This document shows positions 1 to 4,285 of a stretch of 7,364 nucleotides of DNA, piece after piece. The position numbers and the translations under genes are program-made. Position 1 is the first letter of the stretch, and every line of letters starts with the position of its first letter. Under the pieces are notes generated by a model. The model was not told the DNA's origin, made no database searches, and saw only the letters and a program-made list of their open reading frames with translations. The stretch is from Methanomicrobiales archaeon (GTDB taxonomy: Archaea > Halobacteriota > Methanomicrobia > Methanomicrobiales > Methanoculleaceae): positions 1 to 7,364 of the forward strand of contig JAAZID010000079.1 in NCBI GenBank assembly GCA_012510295.1, read 5' to 3'.

Positions 1-10
1 GTGAGGAAGA

Positions 11-40
11 GAGCATCCCGGCAACGTTGCCGGGATGTTC
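11..40. repeat. Perfect 24-bp palindrome with hairpin potential
   Basis: Positions 14-25 (CATCCCGGCAAC) are followed with no spacer by their exact reverse complement at 26-37. With one G-T wobble (13/38) the pairing extends to 11-40. As RNA it would form a very stable hairpin. No T-run follows it on the plus strand, so it is not a classical oligo-T terminator. It could be the 3' end of a transcript entering from the left, or a protein-binding palindrome. No role can be assigned from sequence alone. Confidence 0.75.
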
Positions 41-166
41 AGAGTTCACCCTGGTCCATGTGACGGCCACGTAACCGGGCCACCGGCTGAAAAACGGTAT
101 GTGATAGGCTCACGCCTTCGCCCCGTCGGTCTCCTCGTAGCACCGATCGCAGAGACGGGCGAGCAC

Positions 167-401
167 CTGAAGCATAACCCAAAGGACGTGGTTCGAAGAC
201 CTCTGCCGTGCGGCGGAGGCCTTCGGGTTTCGCCGGAAGGGCGGGAAGGGCAGCCACACCACACTGTTTTACACGCACGATGATATTCCTGAGATCCTCA
301 ATTTCCAGAACGCGAGGGGGAAAGCAAAGCCATATCAGGTGAGACTGCTTCTTAAGATCATTGAGCACTGTACTCTGTTGGAGGATGAGGATGCCACATA
401 A
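167..401 (+). pseudogene. hicA: HicA-family toxin, frameshifted and lacking a start codon
   Basis: HicA toxins are small double-stranded-RNA-binding-domain mRNA interferases with a catalytic histidine in a G-S-H motif. The open frame from 171 to the TAA at 399-401 reads FEDLCRAAEAFGFRRKGGKG, then SHTTLFYTHD, and later GKAKPYQVRLLLKIIEH. The GKGSH motif and the conserved KAKPYQVR segment near the C-terminus are both present. This frame has no ATG, GTG or TTG before the motif and is closed by TGA at 168-170. A plausible N-terminus (LKHNPKDV) lies one frame away at 167-190, starting with CTG rather than ATG. Joining the frames near 188-192 gives a normal-looking HicA of about 78 residues. It overlaps hicB by 11 bases, as expected for a translationally coupled toxin-antitoxin pair. 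It is probably inactive. A sequencing error could explain the shift but would not by itself explain the missing start. Confidence 0.72.
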
Positions 402-651
402 ATATACAATCGAGATCTTCTTCAGCGACGAGGATGAGGGGTTCATCGCCATCGCCCCGGAGCTTGCCGGCTGCTCCGCGTTCGGCGAAACCGAAGAGGA
501 AGCACTCGGCGAAGTAACGGTAGCTATCGATCTCTGGCTCGAGACCGCGCGGGGAGAGGGGCGGGAGATCCCGGAGCCAAGCGGCCGGGAGCACCTGCGG
601 GAGATCTTCGCGGGGAGAGGGGCTCGCCCGCGAGCAGATGGTGTGATCTAA
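391..651 (+). CDS. hicB: HicB-like antitoxin
   Basis: This 86-residue protein is the likely antitoxin of the HicA/HicB type II system. It binds and blocks the HicA ribonuclease. The family pattern is clear: an N-terminal strand (YTIEIFFSDEDEGFIA), then APELAGCSAFGETEEEAL at about residues 22-39, then an amphipathic helix (AIDLWLETA). The C-terminus is short and arginine-rich and shows no helix-turn-helix or ribbon-helix-helix domain, so this is the short HicB form, which may not autoregulate by DNA binding on its own. The ATG at 391 is chosen because GGAGG at 380-384 sits six bases upstream. The ATG at 385 is too close to that site. It overlaps the end of the hicA remnant by 11 bases. With the toxin broken, this is an orphan antitoxin or may neutralise a HicA encoded elsewhere. 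Confidence 0.85.
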   Translation: MPHKYTIEIFFSDEDEGFIAIAPELAGCSAFGETEEEALGEVTVAIDLWLETARGEGREIPEPSGREHLREIFAGRGARPRADGVI

Positions 652-682
652 AAATAATCCTTCAATCCCGCCGGATCCCCCA

Positions 683-1201
683 TCACCGCTCGATACCCGC
701 TCGAGCTACCACTCCCTCATTGTAGTAGTGTTTGATCTCCCGCATCTCGGTAACCAGGTCTGCGGCATCGATTATCTCTTGAGGTGCATACCTCCCGGTG
801 AGCACCACCTCGACATGGGGTCTCCTCCTCTCCAGTACCTCGATGACATCGGCCACCTCAAGGAGTTCATAGGAGAGCGCCACGTTGATCTCATCGAGCA
901 CCACCAGGTCGTACTCGCCGGACTGCAGAGCCTGGTCACACCGCACAAGCCCTTCGCGGGCGGCCTTGCGATCCTTCTCCTCAGGGTCGCGGTCGATAAA
1001 ACACCCGCGCCCGAACTGGATGATCTCAAAGTTCGGGAGGATCTCTCCAGCCTTGAGTTCGCTATAATCCCAATCTTTGATGAACTGGCCAAAGAAGACC
1101 CGTTTACCGGCACAGATACACCGGAGCGAGATCCCGAGTGCCGCAGTCGTCTTTCCCTTGCCGTTTCCTGTGTAAACGTGAATGTATCCTCGTTCCGCCA
1201 A
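683..1201 (-). CDS. cobO: Cob(I)yrinic acid a,c-diamide / corrinoid adenosyltransferase (CobO/BtuR type)
   Basis: This ATP:corrinoid adenosyltransferase attaches the 5'-deoxyadenosyl group to reduced corrinoids during cobamide synthesis or salvage. The protein has a P-loop (GNGKGKTT, residues 12-19, the reversed-orientation ATP site typical of CobA/BtuR), then GQFIKDW (38-44), the Walker-B-like strand LDEINVAL (102-109), LTGRYAPQEIIDAADLVTEM (134-153) and the C-terminal KHYYNEGVVARAGIE. At 172 residues it matches the short forms of the family. The start is TTG, supported by AGGAGG (1215-1210) eight bases upstream. The frame stays open upstream to a TAG at 1258-1256 and would encode the helical segment DKFFEYLRNYQEALRLAERG, but without a start codon. 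It is convergent with hicB, 31 bases apart. A weak TATA-like CTTATTAG at about 1262-1255 could be the promoter. Methanogens need cobamides for methyl transfer. Function is confident; the start is less so. Confidence 0.93.
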   Translation of the reverse strand: MAERGYIHVYTGNGKGKTTAALGISLRCICAGKRVFFGQFIKDWDYSELKAGEILPNFEIIQFGRGCFIDRDPEEKDRKAAREGLVRCDQALQSGEYDLVVLDEINVALSYELLEVADVIEVLERRRPHVEVVLTGRYAPQEIIDAADLVTEMREIKHYYNEGVVARAGIER

Positions 1202-1379
1202 CCGAAGTGCCTCCTGGTAGTTCCTCAGGTACTCGAAGAATTTGTCTCTTCTGCACTAATAAGGGGTAGTATTCGAGCCTGGAGAGAATCAATCACGATC
1301 TTTGGGCAAACTCTCGCATAGGGATGGATATCTGCGTTCTGCTGGACTGCCCCGGCGAGTCTATTTCCCATAGATCGCC

Positions 1380-1407
1380 TGCGCGGTAACTCAGGGTTTA
1401 CCGCGCA
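1380..1407. repeat. 10-bp perfect inverted repeat upstream of cobO
   Basis: TGCGCGGTAA (1380-1389) and TTACCGCGCA (1398-1407) are exact reverse complements around an 8-base loop. It lies about 180 bases upstream of the cobO start. It could be a hairpin in a long leader, part of a transcript end, or an operator. No T-run follows on either strand, which argues against a simple terminator. Confidence 0.7.
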
Positions 1408-1530
1408 CCAACCGCTGCCTGTGCTGGCCGAGGGTGCCGGCAGGTATCGGGAGGAACCGGGAATACCCTTGCTGCTCTGTGATCCCGGGTGCAGGAATAA
1501 TTAACCACCGGTGAGGCCTTTTTGCCGCTC

Positions 1531-1537
1531 AAAAAAA
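1531..1537 (-). terminator. Oligo-T terminator of the rubredoxin gene
   Basis: On the minus strand a run of seven T begins seven bases after the rubredoxin TAA stop. Archaeal RNA polymerase terminates at oligo-T tracts without needing a hairpin, so this is the likely transcript end. Confidence 0.6.
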
Positions 1538-1544
1538 GGATGGA

Positions 1545-1895
1545 TTAATCGATGGCTATGAAAGCCTGTTTCCCGACTTTGGCGTAGGCGCCGCAGACTG
1601 GACATATGTAACTCTCGGGCAGATCCCGAAACGCTGTCCCGGGAGGTATGCCGTTCTTTGGCTCCCCGCGTTCTGGTTCGTAGATGTAGCCACAGGCTAC
1701 ACAGAGGTATCGGCCTGCCCGTTCGGCCATAAGTAGAAATGATCTCGGCCCTGCTCCACAGACCGGGCAGACGTAATCTGCCGGCAGGTCTTCAAAAGCG
1801 GTCCCGGGTGGTATCTTTTGCCCGGGCTCTCCCCGCCCGGGTTCGTAGATGTAGCCACACACGCTACATCGATAGGGTTCCGTATTTTCTGCCAT
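1545..1895 (-). CDS. Double-domain rubredoxin
   Basis: This 116-residue cytoplasmic electron carrier consists of two complete rubredoxin domains in tandem. Each binds one iron through four cysteines: C10, C13, C43, C46 in the first and C65, C68, C98, C101 in the second. Both share CGYIYEP, IPPGTAF and a CPVCGA knuckle, and the usual Trp before the second cysteine pair is Tyr in both. The domains are offset by exactly 55 residues. A 20-base identical stretch at the matching DNA positions (1675-1694 and 1840-1859) fits an internal duplication. In anaerobes rubredoxins usually feed electrons to oxygen- or superoxide-detoxifying enzymes (rubrerythrin, desulfoferrodoxin, flavodiiron protein), but none is encoded nearby. 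The ATG at 1895 is chosen over upstream in-frame codons because GGGGAG lies six bases before it and because Y-x-C begins eight residues later. It is monocistronic, with its own promoter and T-run. Confidence 0.93.
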   Translation of the reverse strand: MAENTEPYRCSVCGYIYEPGRGEPGQKIPPGTAFEDLPADYVCPVCGAGPRSFLLMAERAGRYLCVACGYIYEPERGEPKNGIPPGTAFRDLPESYICPVCGAYAKVGKQAFIAID

Positions 1896-1918
1896 TGCTA
1901 TCTCCCCAAGGAAAATAG

Positions 1919-1937
1919 GTACCGCTCGTGCCGGTAC
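1919..1937 (-). repeat. Hairpin in the rubredoxin 5' leader
   Basis: GTACCG (1919-1924) and CGGTAC (1932-1937) form a 6-bp inverted repeat around seven bases. It lies between the predicted transcription start and the Shine-Dalgarno site of the rubredoxin gene. It could be a leader hairpin or a dyad operator just downstream of the promoter. Confidence 0.45.
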
Positions 1938-1963
1938 TCCAGGCGGTAATGATAGAAGCCTCC

Positions 1964-1973
1964 GATATAATCC
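1964..1973 (-). promoter_or_regulatory. TATA box for the rubredoxin gene
   Basis: Read on the minus strand this is GGATTATATC, preceded by the purine-rich AAAGG that fits a BRE element. Archaeal transcription starts about 25 bases downstream of the TATA centre, here near 1943-1945. That leaves a leader of about 50 bases before the ATG at 1895. Confidence 0.6.
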
Positions 1974-2041
1974 TTTCCTCTCCTCCATGTACCGGGAAGG
2001 GAAGGGGTGCTCCGGTGGGGTCCGGGAGTCTGGTGGTCTGT

Positions 2042-2087
2042 TTGAGGGGAATACGCCCCCTTACCGGTGGGCGTTTCACCCCCTCAA
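2042..2087. repeat. Nested two-stem inverted repeat
   Basis: The outer arms TTGAGGGG (2042-2049) and CCCCTCAA (2080-2087) are exact complements. Inside them ACGCCC (2053-2058) pairs with GGGCGT (2069-2074) around a 10-base loop. The two stems stack with small internal loops (3 and 5 bases), giving a 46-base rod. This is the strongest secondary structure in the gene-free stretch left of the tRNA. Confidence 0.7.
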
Positions 2088-2168
2088 CGGCAGCCTTACA
2101 CAAAAGTATTTCATGTACTACGATCCACTTAGTAAGGTGAGCGGGGCCACGAAAGCGCGTTCAACGCA

Positions 2169-2177
2169 TTTTCTATT
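2169..2177 (+). promoter_or_regulatory. Possible TATA element of the tRNA gene
   Basis: TTTTCTATT lies about 37 bases upstream of the mature tRNA 5' end, which would place the start of transcription about 12 bases before the tRNA. The match to an archaeal TATA box is weak. It is called mainly from position and local AT-richness. Confidence 0.3.
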
Positions 2178-2209
2178 CTCCGTTCTGTGTTCACCACGTT
2201 CTTCCCCAG

Positions 2210-2294
2210 GCGAGGGTTGCCAAGCCCGGTCAAAGGCGCAAGGTTGAGGGCCTTGTCTCGTAGGAGTTCGAGCGTTCAAATCGCTCCCCTCGCA
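2210..2294 (+). tRNA. tRNA-Leu (anticodon GAG)
   Basis: The complete cloverleaf can be folded by hand. The acceptor stem GCGAGGG (2210-2216) pairs with CCCTCGC (2287-2293), with discriminator A at 2294. The D stem is GCC (2219-2221) with GGC (2235-2237), and the loop contains G18-G19 at 2228-2229. The anticodon stem CAAGG/CCTTG (2239-2243/2251-2255) encloses TTGAGGG, giving anticodon GAG at 2246-2248 for CUU/CUC leucine codons. A long class II variable arm (2256-2269, CTC-GTAG-GAG) and the T arm GAGCG-TTCAAAT-CGCTC (2270-2286) follow. No intron is present and CCA is not encoded, so it must be added after transcription. The long variable arm together with the GAG anticodon fixes the identity as leucine. 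Confidence 0.96.
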
Positions 2295-2302
2295 TTTGTT
2301 TT
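2295..2302 (+). terminator. T-rich terminator after tRNA-Leu
   Basis: TTTGTTTT directly follows the discriminator base of the tRNA. A T-rich tract immediately 3' of the gene is the usual end of an archaeal single-tRNA transcript. Confidence 0.6.
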
Positions 2303-2303
2303 G

Positions 2304-2320
2304 TATCTCCCCTGGAGATA
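2304..2320. repeat. 7-bp inverted repeat after the tRNA
   Basis: TATCTCC (2304-2310) and GGAGATA (2314-2320) are perfect complements around CCT. It follows the tRNA T-tract directly and might take part in tRNA 3' processing or termination, or be incidental. Confidence 0.5.
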
Positions 2321-2506
2321 TAGCATACGATCCCCGTGGCCTGGATGACATGATCTCCAGTGTGATTCCCTCCATAAACGAGGAGCACCTTCTTTGCTTT
2401 CACCCCGCACAGCCATTCTTTCTGCCGGTGGGGGCAAGCACCGCTCTATCGATTCATCGCGCTTTGCGCCACCAGGGCAGAGCACACCTCTTCACCACCC
2501 TCGACC

Positions 2507-2575
2507 CTCCCGGCACCGGCCATACCCGGTCAAAGGCCGCACATTATCCTCCCCTCTTGCAATCGGGAGATTTTT
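2507..2575 (+). ncRNA. Candidate small RNA: tRNA D-arm-like hairpin in a closing stem with a T5 tail
   Basis: CTCCCG (2507-2512) pairs with CGGGAG (2564-2569) and is followed by A and TTTTT. Inside, CGGCC (2517-2521) pairs with GGCCG (2535-2539) around the 13-base loop ATACCCGGTCAAA. That hairpin copies the D-arm of the tRNA-Leu 300 bases upstream (loop AAGCCCGGTCAAA). No acceptor, anticodon or T arm accompanies it, so it is not a whole tRNA. This is a structural hypothesis only. Confidence 0.25.
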
Positions 2576-2647
2576 CTGGAGATCTGCGACGATGCCGGCC
2601 ATGCCCGGGCGTAACCCTTATGAGGGAACCGGAATGAGGATATGAGC

Positions 2648-3199
2648 ATGAGAGCAGAAGAGCGCGCGCAGGTAATCGCCTGCATGAACCAGGCCACGAT
2701 GCTGCTTGCGGAACGGATGGATCCCGGACTTATCCCCGAGGTCGGGATGAACATCGTCTACGCCCTGCCTGACGCGCGGGACAAGGATGATGTGGCGGGA
2801 GTTCTCGGGCGAATCGTCAGACTCGGTGATCGGGTCCACCCGGTAGGGGAGATCGCGTTCGGGGCAAGCGACCATGTAGCGCGGATCGTGCTCACGGCCA
2901 TGCGCTTCGACCCGGTGATCAGGAGTGCAGCAAACATCCGATTCTCTGAGGCGATCCTCATAGAGCTGGAGAATCTTATGTTTGAGATCTGTTCATTTGA
3001 CCGGGAGAAAGAACCACCGGGTGTGAAGACGATGGACTGGGGTGTCGCATCCTGTTGCAGGGACGGCGTGCCCGACATCATATACGATTCCGGCGCCCCG
3101 GGAAAAGAGCCGATGATCAGGGTGCTTGGAGAGGATCCGGTCACGGTCGCCCATAATATTCTTAAACTGTCAAATCGCATTACCTATGCACAATTGTAA
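2648..3199 (+). CDS. Stand-alone ThiN-domain protein (thiamine-phosphate synthase family)
   Basis: ThiN domains condense hydroxymethylpyrimidine diphosphate with thiazole phosphate to thiamine phosphate, usually as the C-terminal half of ThiD-ThiN fusions. Related ThiR regulators carry a helix-turn-helix followed by a ThiN-like sensor. Here the domain is nearly the whole 183-residue protein. An N-terminal helix is followed by LIPEVGMNIVYALPDA, GRIVRLGDRVHPVGEIAFGASDHVAR, NIRFSEAIL, CSFDREKEPPGVKTMDWGV and PDIIYDSGAPGKEPMIRVLG, all in the family order. There is no ThiD kinase domain and no helix-turn-helix. Whether it is an enzyme or a ligand sensor cannot be decided from the motifs I can place with certainty. 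ATG 2648 is preferred because GAGG at 2636-2639 is eight bases upstream; ATG 2642, two codons earlier in the same frame, is the alternative. rps17e follows 12 bases after the stop, so the two are probably co-transcribed. Confidence 0.85.
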   Translation: MRAEERAQVIACMNQATMLLAERMDPGLIPEVGMNIVYALPDARDKDDVAGVLGRIVRLGDRVHPVGEIAFGASDHVARIVLTAMRFDPVIRSAANIRFSEAILIELENLMFEICSFDREKEPPGVKTMDWGVASCCRDGVPDIIYDSGAPGKEPMIRVLGEDPVTVAHNILKLSNRITYAQL

Positions 3200-3211
3200 G
3201 GGAAGGTCCAC

Positions 3212-3400
3212 ATGGGAATAAAACCATCGTATATCAAGAACGTCGGCGAAGATCTCCTCGTCAAGCACCGCGAGAAGTTTAGCGGAGACTTTGAGGAGAA
3301 CAAGCATGCCGTCACTGAAGTTGCATCTATCGACAGCAAGCGTGTACGGAACAGGGTTGCCGGGTATATCTCAAGAAAGATAAATACAAGGAAGCGATAA
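3212..3400 (+). CDS. rps17e: 30S ribosomal protein S17e
   Basis: This 62-residue basic protein belongs to the archaeal/eukaryotic ribosomal protein S17e family of the small subunit, which has no bacterial counterpart. The family signature is evident: MGIKPSYIKNVGEDLL, the FSGDFEENKHAVTEV segment, and the RVRNRVAGYISRK tail. Length is normal for archaea, which lack the eukaryotic C-terminal extension. The ATG at 3212 has a modest Shine-Dalgarno match (GGAAGG, 3201-3206) five bases upstream. It lies 12 bases after the ThiN-domain gene and nine bases before dapA. Its last codons appear to contain the dapA promoter. Confidence 0.95.
   Translation: MGIKPSYIKNVGEDLLVKHREKFSGDFEENKHAVTEVASIDSKRVRNRVAGYISRKINTRKR
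3379..3387 (+). promoter_or_regulatory. Internal TATA box for dapA inside rps17e
   Basis: GATAAATAC, preceded by the purine-rich AAGAA, is centred about 26 bases before the dapA ATG. Because dapA has no Shine-Dalgarno site in its nine-base gap, this spacing suggests a leaderless dapA transcript starting at or next to the ATG. Read-through from rps17e is also possible. Confidence 0.45.
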
Positions 3401-3409
3401 TCCTCTAGT

Positions 3410-4285
3410 ATGTTTGAGGGAATCCTTCCAGCAATTATTACCCCTTTTAACCCGGACTCCGGGTCAAGCCTCGACATTGGAGGGCTACGATCCAATATTG
3501 AATCACTGATAGAGCGCGGAGTCCACGGCATCGTCCCCTGTGGATCGACCGGGGAGGCCGCGACGCTCACGTTCGAGGAGCACGAGAAGGTGGTCCAGGA
3601 GGCAATCGATGTCGTCAACGGGCGGGTGCCGGTTATCGCCGGGACCGGTTCGAACAACACCGAGGAAGCGCTTCGCCTGACCCGGTCCGCGCGGGATGCC
3701 GGCGCGGATGGTGCCCTGGTCATCAGCCCCTACTACAACAAGCCGAACCGTTCCGGTCTTGTCAAGCACTTCACGAAACTCGCCGACCTCGATCTTCCTA
3801 TCATCCTCTACAACGTCCCCGGCAGGACCGGGCAGAACCTCCAACCCGACCTGGTGGCTGAACTCGCCCGCCATCCAAACATCGTCGGGATCAAGGAGGC
3901 GAGCGGCGACATCACCCAGATCTCCCGCATCATCGAGGAGACACAGGATGAGGATTTCATCGTGCTCTCCGGGGACGACGGGATGACGCTCCCACTCCTC
4001 GCGCTGGGAGGCGCAGGCGTGATATCGGTGGCTGCTAACGTCGAGCCCCGCCGGATGGCACAGATGTATGAAGCCTACCGCGCCGGCGACCTTGCACGCG
4101 CACTGAACCTGCACTATGAACTCTCCCCGCTCTTCCGGGCGATGTTTATCGACACAAACCCCATACCCGTGAAGACGGCGGTAGGAATTCTCGGGATGGC
4201 CGCGGGGCCGGTCAGGTTACCGCTCGACAACCTTGATGAGGGAAAGGTGGAGCGGTTGCGAGAGGTGCTGGCGAACTATGATTAA
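3410..4285 (+). CDS. dapA: 4-hydroxy-tetrahydrodipicolinate synthase
   Basis: DapA condenses pyruvate with L-aspartate 4-semialdehyde, the first committed step of the diaminopimelate route to lysine. The 291-residue protein is a (beta/alpha)8 barrel of the DapA/N-acetylneuraminate lyase class with all key residues: GSTGE (45-49), PYYNKP (Tyr109 region), Tyr134 in ILYNVPGRTG with Arg139, and the Schiff-base Lys162 in GIKEASGD. Length is typical. The ATG at 3410 gives the standard MFEGILPAIITPF start, and no Shine-Dalgarno site precedes it. It overlaps dapB by eight bases, and asd, which supplies its substrate, lies two genes downstream. That context separates it from the aldolase-type paralogues of the same fold. 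Confidence 0.96.
   Translation: MFEGILPAIITPFNPDSGSSLDIGGLRSNIESLIERGVHGIVPCGSTGEAATLTFEEHEKVVQEAIDVVNGRVPVIAGTGSNNTEEALRLTRSARDAGADGALVISPYYNKPNRSGLVKHFTKLADLDLPIILYNVPGRTGQNLQPDLVAELARHPNIVGIKEASGDITQISRIIEETQDEDFIVLSGDDGMTLPLLALGGAGVISVAANVEPRRMAQMYEAYRAGDLARALNLHYELSPLFRAMFIDTNPIPVKTAVGILGMAAGPVRLPLDNLDEGKVERLREVLANYD

Larger units (their letters stand above)
1202..1544. other. Intergenic region between cobO and the rubredoxin gene
   Basis: These 343 bases lie upstream of cobO and downstream of the rubredoxin gene, both on the minus strand. I see no convincing gene in any frame. The region holds the coding-like but start-less extension of cobO (1202-1255), the 10-bp hairpin at 1380-1407, and an oligo-T terminator for the rubredoxin gene at its right edge. 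I could not match the conserved segments of a cobalamin riboswitch on the minus strand. Confidence 0.6.
1974..2209. other. Non-coding region between the rubredoxin promoter and the tRNA
   Basis: No supportable gene is seen here on either strand. Together with the rubredoxin promoter and leader, the gap between the rubredoxin ATG and the tRNA is 314 bases. It contains a strong nested inverted repeat (2042-2087), a small perfect palindrome GCGTT-C-AACGC at 2157-2167, and a T-rich stretch just before the tRNA. It may hold a non-coding RNA, but no family is recognised. Confidence 0.5.
2295..2641. other. Intergenic region between tRNA-Leu and the ThiN gene
   Basis: No convincing gene occupies these 347 bases. 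An open frame runs on the plus strand for most of the stretch, but its residue make-up is unlike a folded protein and it matches no family I know. The region contains the 7-bp inverted repeat at 2304-2320 and the tRNA-D-arm-like hairpin at 2507-2575. A TATA-like element at about 2541-2549 (ACATTATCC) or 2616-2622 (CTTATGA) could drive thiN. I could not find the conserved segments of a TPP riboswitch. Confidence 0.5.

Noticed and set aside
110..175. Minus-strand 21-residue peptide containing CDRC
   Set aside because: Too short, overlaps the hicA remnant, and one C-x2-C motif is not evidence of a gene.
35..283. Plus-strand open frame of 82 codons at the left end
   Set aside because: Only its last part around 167-190 looks meaningful, as the displaced N-terminus of hicA. 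The rest is proline/arginine-rich with no family features.
1202..1544. Cobalamin riboswitch upstream of cobO
   Set aside because: Long leader-like space and a hairpin are present, but I could not find the conserved B12-box segments on the minus strand.
1675..1859. 20-base direct repeat spaced by 165 bases
   Set aside because: Explained fully by the two rubredoxin domains, so it is not a mobile-element or CRISPR repeat.
2296..2637. Plus-strand open frame of 113 codons between tRNA-Leu and thiN
   Set aside because: It starts with TTG in the tRNA terminator with no ribosome site, and its composition is irregular (rich in His, Pro, Arg). It shows no helix-turn-helix that would complete a ThiR-type regulator.
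2295..2641. TPP riboswitch upstream of the ThiN gene
   Set aside because: The conserved CTGAGA and paired downstream segments of a TPP riboswitch are absent.
3503..4114. Minus-strand open frame of 203 codons opposite dapA
   Set aside because: Antisense shadow of a strongly conserved enzyme gene.
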